64,000 bases of DNA from Bacillus vallismortis (GTDB taxonomy: Bacteria > Bacillota > Bacilli > Bacillales > Bacillaceae). The stretch covers positions 1,652,501 through 1,716,500 of the forward strand of contig NZ_CP026362.1 of the NCBI RefSeq assembly GCF_004116955.1. The letters are read 5' to 3'. The translations under genes were made by a program, and so were the position numbers. The first letter of the stretch is position 1. Each line of letters starts with the position of its first letter. The notes below the pieces were generated by a model. That model was not told where the DNA came from. It saw only the letters and a program-made list of their open reading frames with translations, and made no database searches. Positions 46,300-57,886 of this stretch are shown here, piece after piece.

Positions 46300-47077
46300 C
46301 TCTATTCTCTCTATATGATATTCAAGCGGATGCCCTTTGTGACAAACGCCTATCATGTGTCGAAACAATTGCTTTTATAGGGAATGCTAAGGAATCTTGG
46401 GCTTTCCCGAGAAATACTTTATTTCTTATTGTATTCACGGACATGGGGTGGACAAACCAAGAGATTTTATTTTTAACAATTTTGTAAGGCACACTGGAGA
46501 TATAATGATATGCCTTTGGCCTATAACCCTTATAACTATCACGTCTCTATAATTCCTTGACAGACACTTCCTATACCGCTCATTTTTAACAGCTCAAACG
46601 AATCTGTCATCGGAAGCCCTCCTGAAGCGGTGTTCAGTGTCATTTGTATACTTCTTTTGCATAACATAACGCTTTCGCATTTGAACAGGAACCGAGCCAA
46701 AACACCTGTCCATCTATGGACTGTGGTTTATTTTCCTCCTCATTCAGCCTATAAATACCGAGAGATGTCTTCAGCGACACACCTTCCTTTTTTCCTGTCA
46801 GCAGATGTAAGGAGCTATGTGCATACGTTTTATGTTTCACATGCCTGGCGCAACACCGGAGATCAGGCGGCATCAGCGAGATCATAATACTTACAAACAC
46901 ATGACAGGTTCACAGGTTTCATTCAGATTGAATCTGCTGTCGCTTCATGTGGAATTGTGCGCTTTCCCGAGAAATAATTTCCGCATGCGAAAGGGTTATT
47001 TCCTCATTTTACATACGAATGATAATCGTACAAGCATCTGCCGTGTTTTTTCATATCCTGTAATGAGGTGATAGAGA
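46300..47077. other. Intergenic region between spoVK and cwlC
   Basis: About 780 bp holding the divergent promoters of spoVK (mother-cell type) and cwlC (late, sigma-K type); I could not place either with certainty. Overlapping frames of 85-86 codons on both strands (46630-46900) lack ribosome sites. The minus-strand frame contains a protein-like piece (LTGKKEGVSLKTSLGIYRLNEE) that may be a gene remnant. Confidence 0.4.
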
Positions 47078-47845
47078 ATGGTTAAAATTTTTATTGACCC
47101 TGGCCATGGCGGCTCTGACTCAGGCGCAACAGGGAATGGCCTTCAAGAAAAAACGTTAACCCTGCAAATCGCTTTTGCTTTGCGTACGATATTGACTAAT
47201 GAGTATGAAGGCGTTTCTTTGCTGTTGAGCCGGACAAGCGACCAGTATGTCAGCTTAAGCGATCGGACAAACGCTGCAAATAACTGGGGAGCAGATTTCT
47301 TTTTGTCCATTCACATTAATGCCGGGGGAGGCACAGGTTTTGAAAGCTATATTTACCCGGGCGTGGGAGCCCCGACGACGACGTACCAATCGGCGGTTCA
47401 CTCTGAAGTGATACAAGCTGTCGACTTTGCAGACCGCGGCAAAAAAACAGCGAACTTCCACGTCCTAAGGGAGTCTGCAATGCCTGCCCTATTAACTGAG
47501 AATGGGTTTATTGATACCGTTGCAGATGCAAATAAGCTGAAAACGAGCAGTTTTATTCAAAGCTTGGCGAGAGGCCATGCAAACGGATTGGAGCAAGCCT
47601 TTCATCTTAAAAAGACATCCGGCTCAGGATTATATAAGGTTCAAATCGGCGCATTTAAAGTAAAAGCGAATGCAGACTCACTCGCTAATCGTGCCGAAGC
47701 TAAAGGTTTTGACACGATTGTCCTTTTAAAGGACGGATTCTATAAAGTACAGATTGGCGCATTTTCATCCAAAGCCAATGCAGATGACCTTGCTGCCAGA
47801 GCAAATAGTGCAGGCTTCGACGCGATTGTCATTCTAGAATCATAA
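47078..47845 (+). CDS. cwlC: CwlC: sporulation mother-cell-wall amidase
   Basis: 255 residues. Amidase_3 catalytic domain (1-175): zinc ligands in IDPGHGG (His-10), LQEKTLTL (Glu-24), LSIHINAGGG (His-79), and catalytic Glu in ALLTENGFI (about 141). Two C-terminal SPOR-like repeats (about 184-219 and 220-255), each starting LYKVQIGAF or FYKVQIGAF, bind peptidoglycan. No signal peptide, as known for CwlC. It hydrolyses the wall of the mother cell to release the spore. GAGGTGATAGAG precedes the ATG. Confidence 0.95.
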   Translation: MVKIFIDPGHGGSDSGATGNGLQEKTLTLQIAFALRTILTNEYEGVSLLLSRTSDQYVSLSDRTNAANNWGADFFLSIHINAGGGTGFESYIYPGVGAPTTTYQSAVHSEVIQAVDFADRGKKTANFHVLRESAMPALLTENGFIDTVADANKLKTSSFIQSLARGHANGLEQAFHLKKTSGSGLYKVQIGAFKVKANADSLANRAEAKGFDTIVLLKDGFYKVQIGAFSSKANADDLAARANSAGFDAIVILES

Positions 47846-47865
47846 TCAAGACACAGACGAGCGTC

Positions 47866-47898
47866 TCAAAAAAACCCCGGCTCCTCATTACGAGAAAC
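47866..47898. terminator. Bidirectional terminator between cwlC and ymaB
   Basis: AAAACCCCGG (about 47871) pairs with CCGGGGTTTT (about 47888), with A/T-runs on both sides, closing two convergent genes. Confidence 0.85.
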
Positions 47899-47907
47899 CG
47901 GGGTTTT

Positions 47908-48528
47908 TTATACTAGAATATCAACAACAAATTGGGACCATGTTTCCAGACGGTTATAGATCTCGTCCTGTTTTAATTCAGAGACTTTCATCCATTTTCC
48001 TGCAATTTGCTCCTTTTCTTTCACTTCCACTTGTGAGCCTGGCTTTAATTGAAGCGCAGAAAGAATACCGATATGCACTTTGCCGACACTGTTTTCATCA
48101 TCATTAATCAATCCCAGTGTGACAATCGCCTGTTTATCCTCTTCGTTGATTTGCAGTTCTTCCTCAAGCTCGCGATCTGTGTTCAGCTTTAAGACTTCAG
48201 CAAATGAGGCTGCTCCTTCGATGGAGTTCATATGCCCTCCAAAGCCGAGAGAAAGCTTATTGTGCAGACGTGATTCTCCTCCGCCAGCCAGCCGCTCGTA
48301 AAGGAAAACTTCATCTTCTCGCTTAATGACGACATAAGGAATTGGCTGCTTATAATCCGGATTTTCTTCTGCGTCTCCCCTTCTCATTTCACGATAGCCT
48401 GTTTCGATCTGAGCCATGATTTCTGTTACTCTGCTATCTTCACTGTTCACACCCTGAAAGGTTAAGCGTTCCTTCTTAAACACGTCATCGCGCGGGGCGA
48501 CCAAAATGATTTCGTCCATCTTTCCCAT
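47908..48528 (-). CDS. ymaB: YmaB: Nudix-like hydrolase of the nrd operon
   Basis: 206 residues from ATG 48528 (GAGGAGG about 11 nt before). A Nudix-type fold: GFGGHMNSIEGAASF... followed by NTDRELEEELQINEEDK (the REx2EE-like helix, about 120-140). The protein is associated with the nrdI-nrdE-nrdF-ymaB operon in B. subtilis and is reported as essential there. Its substrate is not clear. The space to nrdF here is enlarged by a repeat element. Confidence 0.9.
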   Translation of the reverse strand: MGKMDEIILVAPRDDVFKKERLTFQGVNSEDSRVTEIMAQIETGYREMRRGDAEENPDYKQPIPYVVIKREDEVFLYERLAGGGESRLHNKLSLGFGGHMNSIEGAASFAEVLKLNTDRELEEELQINEEDKQAIVTLGLINDDENSVGKVHIGILSALQLKPGSQVEVKEKEQIAGKWMKVSELKQDEIYNRLETWSQFVVDILV

Positions 48529-48564
48529 GATTGCTGCGTCCTCCTCATTCATTCAAGCCGAAAA

Positions 48565-48774
48565 GAGCAGATATTAGATCTGCTCAGGCTGTCGAGAAAA
48601 TCTCGACAGCTTTTTCGAAAAATCAATTGTGCAATAATATAGATGTTTCATTCTGAATTGAACACTAAATATCGTGTATCGGTAGATTAAAAATTAAAAA
48701 ATGAGGGCTTCTTTGACACCATGTCTTTTAAGCCCCCACTTTCTCTTTAATCTGAGTAGATATTAGATCTGCTC
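48565..48774. repeat. 21-bp direct repeats 189 bp apart flanking an insert between nrdF and ymaB
   Basis: A 21-bp palindromic sequence (48565-48585, GAGCAGATATTAGATCTGCTC) recurs at 48754-48774 with one difference (GAGTAG). The right copy overlaps the nrdF stop region. Between them are a hairpin (GCTGTCGAGA with TCTCGACAGC, about 48589-48611), and a second structured hairpin (about 48703-48736, GGGCTT with AAGCCC) that ends in T on the minus strand and probably terminates nrdF transcripts. The size agrees with the roughly 190-bp elements known in the B. subtilis genome. Confidence 0.6.
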
Positions 48775-49752
48775 TTTTTCATCTCCAAAATAAAAGTCAT
48801 CGTCTTTGAGCGGCTCAACTGTCGCTTTTTTATAGCCGTTCCCCTTCATAGAGAAGAAGTCATGCGATTTTGTTTTTGTATTTAATCCGTTTAAAACGAT
48901 CGGATTAATATCTTCTTCTTCAAAGAATGGCTCAAATCCAAGGTTCATGAGCGCTTTATTGGCATTATAGCGGATAAATTTCTTCACATCGTGTGAAAGT
49001 CCGACTTGATCGTACAAGTCCTCTGTATACTCAAGCTCATTTTCATATAACTCATTCAGAAGGTTGATCGAAAATTCGCGTAGCTCTGCTTTTTTCTCTT
49101 CTGTCTGCTTATGATAGATTTCCTGAGCAAGGAGACCCACATAAACGCCGTGGATCGCTTCATCACGAAGAATCAGGTTGATGATTTCACCGCTTTGCAT
49201 CAGTTTCCCTTGTCCATAGAAATATAACGGATAATAGAAACCGCTGTAGAAAAGGAAACTTTCGAGATAGACGGAAGCAACCATCGCTTTGAACAAAGAG
49301 ATTTCATCATCTTTTTGAATGGCTTTGTAAAGGCCGACGATGACTTGCGCTTTTTTCTGCAAATATTTATTTTGCTTAACCCATTCGAATACTTCATTAA
49401 TCGTTTCAGTCGGTGCCAGGGTCATGAAAATATTAGAGTACGACTTCGCATGGACAGCGTTCTCCATCATCGCCATAAAGTTCAGCACCGCTTTCCGCTG
49501 GTGGCCGTCTACGTGTTCAGCCACGATCGGCATCCCCGTATTCCCCTGCTCTGTATCAAGAAGAGTCAGTCCGGCCAGTACCTTCATATAAGTGTCCTGC
49601 TCGTTTTTTCCAAGGTACTTCCATGTGAGGAGATCGCCGTTTAAAGCAATCTCTTCCGGAAGCCAGAACTGTTTCACATTTTGGTTATAGAACATTTGGG
49701 TAAAATCATCTTCATGCTTTGACCAGTTTGCTGCGTCATAAATTTTTGTCAC
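48763..49752 (-). CDS. nrdF: NrdF: class Ib ribonucleotide reductase small subunit
   Basis: 329 residues from GTG 49752 (AAAGGAG 7 nt upstream; an upstream in-frame start lacks a ribosome site). Metal ligand segments: [10 protein letters not shown] (Asp/Glu), [12 protein letters not shown] (Glu and His), [20 protein letters not shown], and [11 protein letters not shown] (Glu and His). The tyrosyl radical Tyr lies in the SYSNIF segment. C-terminus [13 protein letters not shown] docks to NrdE. Makes deoxyribonucleotides with NrdE and NrdI. Confidence 0.95.
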   Translation of the reverse strand: MTKIYDAANWSKHEDDFTQMFYNQNVKQFWLPEEIALNGDLLTWKYLGKNEQDTYMKVLAGLTLLDTEQGNTGMPIVAEHVDGHQRKAVLNFMAMMENAVHAKSYSNIFMTLAPTETINEVFEWVKQNKYLQKKAQVIVGLYKAIQKDDEISLFKAMVASVYLESFLFYSGFYYPLYFYGQGKLMQSGEIINLILRDEAIHGVYVGLLAQEIYHKQTEEKKAELREFSINLLNELYENELEYTEDLYDQVGLSHDVKKFIRYNANKALMNLGFEPFFEEEDINPIVLNGLNTKTKSHDFFSMKGNGYKKATVEPLKDDDFYFGDEKEQI

Positions 49753-49769
49753 TATAAACTCTCCTTTAA

Positions 49770-52227
<2,458 letters not shown>

Positions 52228-52267
52228 TTATCACGACCTATCAAAAAATATGAATCTCTCATCACTA

Positions 52268-52316
52268 ACACTATATATAGTATACTATCCTCTAACAAAA
52301 ACACAACATATAGATT
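52268..52316 (-). promoter_or_regulatory. Paired NrdR boxes in the nrd operon promoter
   Basis: ACACTATATATAGTAT (52268-52283) and ACACAACATATAGATT (52301-52316) resemble the NrdR consensus (acaCwAtATaTwGtgt), 33 bp apart, about three helical turns. They lie 45-90 bp upstream of nrdI. NrdR would repress when dATP is abundant. Confidence 0.7.
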
Positions 52317-52467
52317 TGTTTTTATGAAAAATTCATATTTTGATCAAATCAGGCAAATAGGCAGGCTCATTAGGGCCCAAAAAAGAGAGCAGAACGAGAA
52401 TGGTCTCTCGTCCTACTCGGGGTGTCGTTTTTAAGCCGATGTATATCATAACATGAAAAAAAACTGC

Positions 52468-52698
52468 TTAGTAGTCTAGATTTTTTTTTCTTAAGCTATC
52501 ACAGCATTTTTCACTCTCTACTGTTTCTTCTATTTCAACATCCGCACCGATTTCTTCTAATACCGCCTTCAATGCGCTGATAATTGACGCTTCTCTAATT
52601 AATTCTTTTCCGTTCACAATGATGCTTGTTCCATACTCATAGCAAGAATCATCTTCGCAGATTTCTTCCCAATGATTCACGATCACTTTATGCTTCAT
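52468..52698 (-). CDS. ymzA: YmzA: conserved small protein
   Basis: 76 residues, with an acidic centre and two cysteine pairs (EICEDDSCYEY and EKCCDSL). It is usual in this position in B. subtilis. Function unknown. AGAGGGTG precedes the ATG. The A/T-rich terminus at 52450-52490 could end transcription. Confidence 0.8.
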   Translation of the reverse strand: MKHKVIVNHWEEICEDDSCYEYGTSIIVNGKELIREASIISALKAVLEEIGADVEIEETVESEKCCDSLRKKNLDY

Positions 52699-52777
52699 TT
52701 TTTCACCCTCTGTTTGATCTGTCTGTATTTAGTTTAGCGGGAAGCATTCGCTTTGTAAATTCGGATGCTTGTGAAAT

Positions 52778-53050
52778 TTATTCAAGCTCATAATCAGAGT
52801 ATTCTTTCTTCAGCTTTACCTCATTGCGGGACTCATCATACTCATAAATTTTGATATAGCCGTCCTCCATAACACCAAAATGATTATGCTCAAGAGGAAA
52901 CGTGGTCGGCTGAGGCGTTTCATAACCTGAATTGCCGCTGTCTGTTTCGATGATGGTATCTTGATTCCCGCACGCCCCGAACAGCAAAAATACAGCTATC
53001 CACACAAGCGCTATCCTGATTCGTCTCAGTTCTGTCTCACTTTCAAACAA
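52778..53050 (-). CDS. ymzC: YmzC: small lipoprotein-like protein
   Basis: 90 residues from TTG 53050, with GGGGGTGA about 8 nt upstream; an earlier ATG (53095) lacks a ribosome site. The hydrophobic segment IALVWIAVFLLFGACG has a possible lipobox (LFGAC). The exported part (NQDTIIETDSGNSGYET...) is acidic. Function unknown. Confidence 0.75.
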   Translation of the reverse strand: MFESETELRRIRIALVWIAVFLLFGACGNQDTIIETDSGNSGYETPQPTTFPLEHNHFGVMEDGYIKIYEYDESRNEVKLKKEYSDYELE

Positions 53051-53183
53051 GGTTGCCGTCACCCCCGGATTCTTTTTTAATACATAATATACCATTTCAA
53101 TTCACATATGTTGATCTCATAAAAAAAGACCGTGCCTTGGCATGGTCTGCTTACAAATTGTCGAATCGAAATTGGATGATGTT

Positions 53184-53214
53184 AAAAAACGGCTGCCGGG
53201 ATTTCCCGACAGCC
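53184..53214 (-). terminator. hfq terminator
   Basis: On the minus strand GGCTGTCGGGA pairs with TCCCGGCAGCC around AAT (53213-53190), followed by GTTTTTT. Confidence 0.85.
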
Positions 53215-53244
53215 TTCGCATGCATTAACATGTTGATTTTTGAT

Positions 53245-53466
53245 CTATTCGAGTTCAAGCTGGACGTTTTTTTGCGGCGCAAACGTTGAGATCGCATGTT
53301 TATATATCAGCTGCTGCTTCCCTTCTGATTCCAGCAATACGGTAAAGTTATCAAAACCTTTTACCTGGCCCCGCAACTGAAAGCCATTCAGCAAAAAAAC
53401 AGTGACATACGTATTTTCTTTCCGGATTTGATTCAAAAACTGATCCTGAATATTAATCGGTTTCAT
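53245..53466 (-). CDS. hfq: Hfq: RNA-binding Sm-like protein
   Basis: 73 residues: Sm1 motif [20 protein letters not shown] and Sm2 motif (YKHAIS), with [16 protein letters not shown] at the N-terminus. It forms a hexameric ring that binds U-rich and A-rich RNA. Downstream of miaA, 39 bp apart, the conserved miaA-hfq pair. GGAGG precedes the ATG. Confidence 0.97.
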   Translation of the reverse strand: MKPINIQDQFLNQIRKENTYVTVFLLNGFQLRGQVKGFDNFTVLLESEGKQQLIYKHAISTFAPQKNVQLELE

Positions 53467-53505
53467 GTTTCGTCCTCCTTGATTCTCTATATCATACAGT
53501 TTCGA

Positions 53506-54450
53506 TTAAAGTTCGAGTTTTCCTGCTATATGTGTGAAAATTTCCTTTTTTTTCAGCTCCATATCAACGGGCGGTGTCATATCGAACCAGGTAACCTGCA
53601 TTTTGTTGCGAAACCATGTCAGCTGGCGTTTCGCATACCGCCTTGAGTTCTGCTTTAGTTGAGCGACGGCATCAGAAAGTGTCACAAAACCATCAAAATA
53701 GGCGTATAGCTCCTTATAACCTATCGCCTGAATCGATTGACAGTCTCTCACATTCCTGTCGTAGAGGCGCTTTACTTCCGGAAGAAGACCTGCCTCCATC
53801 ATCATGTCGACCCGCTGATTAATTCTTGCATACAGCGTCTCTCTATCCATCGTCAGCCCGATTAACACTGCATTGTACAGGAGTTCTCGTTTTTGCCCCT
53901 TCAAATGCTGAGACATCGTTTTTCCAGACGTATGTAAAATTTCCAGGGCGCGAATAACCCTTCTTGTATTATTGGGATGAATCGCAGCTGCTGCTTCTGG
54001 ATCTGCCGCAGCAAGTTTGGCGTGAAGAAAATCAGCGCCTTCCCGCTCAGCAGCCATTTGCAGGCTCTGCCGAAACTCAGGATCGTTCGCCTCTTCCGTA
54101 AATGTATAATCGTAAAGCACAGATTGTATGTAAAGCCCTGTACCGCCGACAATCATCGGAAGCTTTCCTCTTTTTGCAATCTCAGTGATTTTGTTTCTCA
54201 CTACGTTTTGATAATCTGCGGTGGAGAAAGAATCTTGGGGATCTAAAATGTCAATCAGATGATGGGGCACTCCCTCCATCTCCTGTTCGGTGATTTTAGC
54301 TGTTCCAATATCCATCCCTTTATAAACCTGCATTGAATCTCCGCTGATAATTTCAGCGTTCAAGGATTTAGCCAGCTGAATACTTAAATTTGTTTTCCCC
54401 ACTGCCGTCGGTCCGACTAAAATGACAACGGGCTGCTTTGTATTATTCAA
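53506..54450 (-). CDS. miaA: MiaA: tRNA dimethylallyltransferase
   Basis: 314 residues. P-loop GPTAVGKT (residues 13-20), [36 protein letters not shown], and the C-terminal QLTWFRNK. It transfers a dimethylallyl group to A37 of tRNAs reading codons that start with U. Conserved order with hfq. Confidence 0.97.
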   Translation of the reverse strand: MNNTKQPVVILVGPTAVGKTNLSIQLAKSLNAEIISGDSMQVYKGMDIGTAKITEQEMEGVPHHLIDILDPQDSFSTADYQNVVRNKITEIAKRGKLPMIVGGTGLYIQSVLYDYTFTEEANDPEFRQSLQMAAEREGADFLHAKLAAADPEAAAAIHPNNTRRVIRALEILHTSGKTMSQHLKGQKRELLYNAVLIGLTMDRETLYARINQRVDMMMEAGLLPEVKRLYDRNVRDCQSIQAIGYKELYAYFDGFVTLSDAVAQLKQNSRRYAKRQLTWFRNKMQVTWFDMTPPVDMELKKKEIFTHIAGKLEL

Positions 54451-54549
54451 TATGTATCACTCTCTTTTATCAATCTCCCCCCATTATAGCATTCATCATG
54501 TATAACCACCTATCCATTTTGCCCTTTTTTTGCATCGGTAAACATCCTT

Positions 54550-54963
54550 CTACCAGCCGAGCGGCTCATTGCCGACGATTTCTCTCGTCCTTCCTTTCAG
54601 GACATGCCGATGCGTTTTCTTTTCGTCATCACCAGAAGCATATACAACGCCTCCGTACTGGATCTCAATCGGTTCGTTATAGGCCAGATACGTTGCTTCT
54701 TCGATTTTATGATAATGAGTGCCGTCAGTACGAGGAATCGCAGGACCCGAGATTCCGTAATACCGGTGAAAATGACCGTTTTCAAAAGATGTAATCCCTG
54801 AAAAATAGTGTGTATGCTGATCGGTATTCGATCCGTTTGCCGGCTGTGTAAACCCTTCAATAAGATGATAATGCCCCTGTTCCCTCGTCGTTTTGGCATG
54901 ATAAGTGTGTACGTGAGGCGGCGCTTTTGACCAGTCAGATGGATACAGGCCCAATATGTTCAC
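54550..54963 (-). CDS. ymaF: YmaF: histidine-rich conserved protein
   Basis: 137 residues built from internal repeats around HTH-spaced pairs (PPHVHTYHAKTTREQGHYH, GSNTDQHTHYFSG, NGHFHRYYGISGPA). Repeats of H-x-H suggest metal binding. The family (YmaF) is found in spore formers. The function is not known to me. Confidence 0.85.
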   Translation of the reverse strand: MNILGLYPSDWSKAPPHVHTYHAKTTREQGHYHLIEGFTQPANGSNTDQHTHYFSGITSFENGHFHRYYGISGPAIPRTDGTHYHKIEEATYLAYNEPIEIQYGGVVYASGDDEKKTHRHVLKGRTREIVGNEPLGW

Positions 54964-55053
54964 ATCCCTTCCATTCCCTCAATTCGCCCAATCAAATCCC
55001 GATAGGCTGAATACACTGCATCATCTACACTTTATGACAGGAGGAAAGAAAAC

Positions 55054-55302
55054 ATGAATGAAGTAGATCATTATTTTACTGCTGCAGATACAAGGATCAT
55101 TGGAAGACCTTTCGGATTCGGAAGACCATTTGGGTTTGGAAGACCTGGATTTGGCTATGGATTTGGTTTTGGCCGGCCATTTGGCTTTTTTGGGGGACCG
55201 TTTATCGGCGGCCTTGCAGGCGGGCTTATAGGAAGCGCTTTATTTAATCCTTATTTTTATGGCGGTTATCCCTATTATCCTCCATATCCTTATTACTATT
55301 AA
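55054..55302 (+). CDS. ymaG: YmaG: glycine/phenylalanine-rich spore coat protein
   Basis: 82 residues: a short non-repetitive start (MNEVDHYFTAADTRIIG), then GRPFGFG-type repeats (three or four), a Gly-rich hydrophobic stretch (IGGLAGGLIGSALF) and a Tyr/Pro tail (GYPYYPPYPYYY). YmaG was assigned to the inner spore coat of B. subtilis. It is divergent from ymaF. AGGAGGA precedes the ATG. Confidence 0.88.
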   Translation: MNEVDHYFTAADTRIIGRPFGFGRPFGFGRPGFGYGFGFGRPFGFFGGPFIGGLAGGLIGSALFNPYFYGGYPYYPPYPYYY

Positions 55303-55306
55303 TGAA

Positions 55307-55336
55307 AAAAGAGGCCTCTTAAAAAGAGGTCTCTTG
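55307..55336 (+). terminator. ymaG terminator
   Basis: AGAGGCCTCTT and AAGAGGTCTCT pair over AAA (55310-55335), followed by TTGT. Confidence 0.6.
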
Positions 55337-55443
55337 TCTGTGAGTAAAATGAATCTCTTGACTGGCCGTTAGGCATGCACTACTATTTTTCTAGCTGACG
55401 ATTTTATAATCTCAAAACAAATTTGAAGTGAGGAGAATTCACA

Positions 55444-55761
55444 ATGTTGTTAGGATACATATTCCTCACGATTGCTATATGCTCAGAATCACTTGGTGCG
55501 GCTATGCTGAAGGTGTCTGACGGCTTTAAAAAGTGGAAACCCAGCGTCATGGTCATAATTGGCTACTTCATCGCCTTTTACATGCTGTCACTCACCTTAA
55601 ATCACATCCCCCTGAGCCTCTCATATGCGACTTGGAGCGGTGTGGGCACGGTGCTGACAGCTGTGATCGGAGTGAAATGGTTTAAGGAAGAACTGAATGT
55701 CAAAGGGCTTATCGGCATTCTTTTATTACTATCGGGAGTCGTGCTACTTAATTGGCAGTAA
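55444..55761 (+). CDS. ebrA: EbrA: SMR-family multidrug efflux subunit
   Basis: 105 residues with four membrane segments. Conserved Glu-15 in CSESLGAAMLK and the WSGVG loop in segment 3 are hallmarks of small multidrug resistance transporters. It works as a pair with EbrB (heterodimer) exporting cationic dyes such as ethidium. The stop lies in the ribosome site of ebrB. Confidence 0.93.
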   Translation: MLLGYIFLTIAICSESLGAAMLKVSDGFKKWKPSVMVIIGYFIAFYMLSLTLNHIPLSLSYATWSGVGTVLTAVIGVKWFKEELNVKGLIGILLLLSGVVLLNWQ

Positions 55762-55774
55762 AGGAGTGATCATG

Positions 55775-56125
55775 ATGAAAGGATTGATTTACTTGGCTCT
55801 TGCCATTGTATTTGAGGTTTTCGGGAGTACCATGCTGAAGCTTTCAGAAGGATTTACACAAGCCTTGCCCATTGCCGGAGTCGTTGCTGGATTTCTTTCT
55901 GCTTTTACCTTTCTAAGCTTTTCTTTAAAAACCGTTGACTTATCTAGCGCGTATGCGACATGGTCGGGTGTTGGAACGGCGCTTACAGCCATTGTCGGAT
56001 TTTTGCTTTTTGGCGAAACCATCAGTTTAAAGGGAGTGTTCGGACTCATGCTTGTCATTGCTGGCGTTGTCGTGTTAAATCAGTCGAAAGCCCCTGCTAA
56101 AGAAAAAAAAACAGACGGTCTGTGA
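55775..56125 (+). CDS. ebrB: EbrB: SMR-family multidrug efflux subunit
   Basis: 116 residues from ATG 55775 (AAGGAG 8 nt upstream; a second ATG is three bases earlier). It has four membrane segments, Glu-14 in VFEVFGSTMLK and SYATWSGVGTAL-like loop (SAYATWSGVGTAL). Tandem with ebrA, 13 bp apart, one operon. The lysine-rich end faces the cytoplasm. Confidence 0.93.
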   Translation: MKGLIYLALAIVFEVFGSTMLKLSEGFTQALPIAGVVAGFLSAFTFLSFSLKTVDLSSAYATWSGVGTALTAIVGFLLFGETISLKGVFGLMLVIAGVVVLNQSKAPAKEKKTDGL

Positions 56126-56140
56126 GTGACCGTCTGATTC

Positions 56141-56593
56141 TTATTCACCAGCCGGTTTTACAGAGGCTTCCAGCTTCAGCTCGACATTTCCTTGAATGGC
56201 GCGTGAAATCATGCAAGACGACTCCGCCTTTTCACAAAGCTTGTGCGCCAAGGCGACATCCTCTTGTGAAGCATCCTGTTTGAGGACAACGGAGGGACGG
56301 TGAATAATTTTTTTGTATGTAAAGACTCCTTTGGTGACGTCGACAACGCCTTCTGACTCCATCTGCAGGTCTTCTTTTTCCAGCCCGCTTCTTTCCATCA
56401 TCGCAGCGAGTGTAATAATGTAACAGGTCGCAGCCGCCCCGAGAAGCATTTCATCCGGGTTGGTCCCCTCTCCCGGTCCATCCATTTCTTTAGGAATGGA
56501 AATAGATGTAACCAGGTTCCCGCTTTCGATCGTACCAACGTCGTTGCGTTTACCCGGCCAGTTTGCCTTTAAATAAAAATGATGGTCTGCCAT
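56141..56593 (-). CDS. ymaD: YmaD: OsmC/Ohr-type peroxidase-like protein
   Basis: 150 residues: GTNPDEMLLGAAATCYIITLA carries the first resolving Cys (about 56), and CEKAESSCMISRAI the second (about 125), the two-Cys layout of OsmC/Ohr proteins. A role in organic hydroperoxide detoxification follows from the family. Convergent with ebrB. Confidence 0.88.
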   Translation of the reverse strand: MADHHFYLKANWPGKRNDVGTIESGNLVTSISIPKEMDGPGEGTNPDEMLLGAAATCYIITLAAMMERSGLEKEDLQMESEGVVDVTKGVFTYKKIIHRPSVVLKQDASQEDVALAHKLCEKAESSCMISRAIQGNVELKLEASVKPAGE

Positions 56594-56667
56594 CGTCTAT
56601 TTCGCCTCCTTTTATCATCCTATTTCAGTCTACTGGTCTTCTCTTCTTTTGTCTCCTGATCTGCTTG

Positions 56668-57375
56668 TTACGAATACTCTTTTTCAAGGACACTGTTGAT
56701 CGCACGGACATAATCATAAAATTCATTGTTCTTTGTGTATTTCCTATTTTTATAATAAAAATCATCGAAAAAAGCCTCTCTCTGCTCGCGGCTAATTTCC
56801 AGCTGGATACTAAGCCCCGTTTCCCCTTTGTTGTTAATGTTATCTGCACTTAATCCGGCAAGGCCGCTTTTAGATGACGCTAACTCAGCGGAAAACCCTC
56901 TTCTCTCAAGGGCCCTTACCATCATTTTCGCTCGCTTTCGATCTGTGCCTCCAACAAGTGTATGCTTGTTCTCCCCTTTATATCCGTGAAAAGCCACAAC
57001 ATATTGATGCTCCTTGATTTTCTTTTCAGCCAATGGCTCGTCAAAGTTGGTGCTTGTAATGTGCAGCGTTTGGTTATCCTGTGACTTCAGCCCTTCAAAC
57101 AGGTATGTAGAGTATTCATTATTGAAATACCGCACAAGCTCGCTTACTCCGCCTTCAATTCTGCCGCCGTGCGGAGACATAATTAACACTTTGCTTCCTT
57201 TTTTCTCATTATAGGAAATATCATAATCAGCCGGGCTCTCTTTCTCTGCCAAGCTGCTGAAATTTGAATATGTATCTGGCTGATCAGATGGTTCAGGTTC
57301 TAATGAGTAATGAACGTATTTCAGAAATAAGACAATGGCTAAGACTAATATGACATTTAATAGAAATCTTCTCAT
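56668..57375 (-). CDS. ymaC: YmaC: secreted poly-gamma-glutamate-hydrolase-like protein
   Basis: 235 residues. The N-terminal signal/anchor is LLNVILVLAIVLFLKYV. Core: VLIMSPHGGRIEGGVSELVRYF (HGG metal motif, about 70) and VVAFHGYKG with TDRKRAKMMVRALE, both of the phage poly-gamma-glutamate hydrolase fold (DUF867). It may be a domesticated phage gene in this host locus. AAAGGAG precedes the ATG. Confidence 0.85.
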   Translation of the reverse strand: MRRFLLNVILVLAIVLFLKYVHYSLEPEPSDQPDTYSNFSSLAEKESPADYDISYNEKKGSKVLIMSPHGGRIEGGVSELVRYFNNEYSTYLFEGLKSQDNQTLHITSTNFDEPLAEKKIKEHQYVVAFHGYKGENKHTLVGGTDRKRAKMMVRALERRGFSAELASSKSGLAGLSADNINNKGETGLSIQLEISREQREAFFDDFYYKNRKYTKNNEFYDYVRAINSVLEKEYS

Positions 57376-57652
57376 GTTTAACTCCTTTCATAAGAATGGC
57401 ACGGTTCATTATATGAGGTTTAGCCAATAGGTTTTATCTTACCATTGTATACGCTATATCATCAGTGAAAAAGTTCCCGGTTTCAAAAAATCAATTGATT
57501 GTCACAGTTCATAGCGGTTCATTTCAAATATGAGTGAAAAAAGATTGAGAGAAAAGACAAAAAAGGTAGGAATAACCTCACTTGGCAATTACATGTATAG
57601 AGGTGTAAGGAGGGTTTTATTAGCGGCTGTCCGATTGCTGAGACGGACAGCC
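57376..57652. other. Intergenic region after ymaC
   Basis: It contains the divergent promoter space of ymaC, an orphan ribosome site (AAGGAGG, about 57608) without a following gene, and an inverted repeat (GGCTGTCC ... GGACAGCC, 57626-57653) that overlaps the end of the small minus-strand gene and may terminate it. Confidence 0.4.
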
Positions 57653-57886
57653 TTATCGGCCTGCCAAATAAAGGTCTTGTTTATTTGTTCTTACAAAGTC
57701 ACAGGAGAGAATCGAATCTAACAAAAACGTTCTGATCTGTTGTTTCGAAAAACAAAAAGCTTTAATTTGCGTTTTGCTTTTCTGTCTTACAATAATTGTT
57801 CTCTTACTGATCGTTCCGTCTTTCTTCATATATATAATGCTGATTGGTATTTGGCTTTCCAAAGACCGATGTAAGAAGAAATTCAT
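57653..57886 (-). CDS. Small WYL-like protein
   Basis: 77 residues from ATG 57886 (GGGGAGAG upstream; an upstream in-frame ATG at 57970 is less well placed). It reads IPISIIYMKKDGTISKRTIIVRQ, then KTQIKAFCFSKQQIRTFLLDSIL: the beta-rich arrangement of a single WYL domain (strand, YxxxDG, a charged turn, and the ...AFCxxRxxxRTFxLDxIL signature). Single WYL proteins bind RNA/DNA ends or nucleotides in larger regulators. Role unknown here. Confidence 0.65.
   Translation of the reverse strand: MNFFLHRSLESQIPISIIYMKKDGTISKRTIIVRQKSKTQIKAFCFSKQQIRTFLLDSILSCDFVRTNKQDLYLAGR

Noticed and set aside
46630-46900. Frames of about 85 codons on both strands between spoVK and cwlC
   Set aside because: No ribosome sites, odd composition with many Cys/His/Arg, and each contradicts the other; at most a gene remnant.
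47040-47078. A precise sigma-K promoter for cwlC (CATATCCTG)
   Set aside because: The -10-like element lacks an AC -35 at a suitable distance, so I do not list it as a promoter.
57530-57721. 63-codon plus-strand frame after ymaC
   Set aside because: No ribosome site, overlaps the end of the WYL-like gene and an inverted repeat; probably chance.
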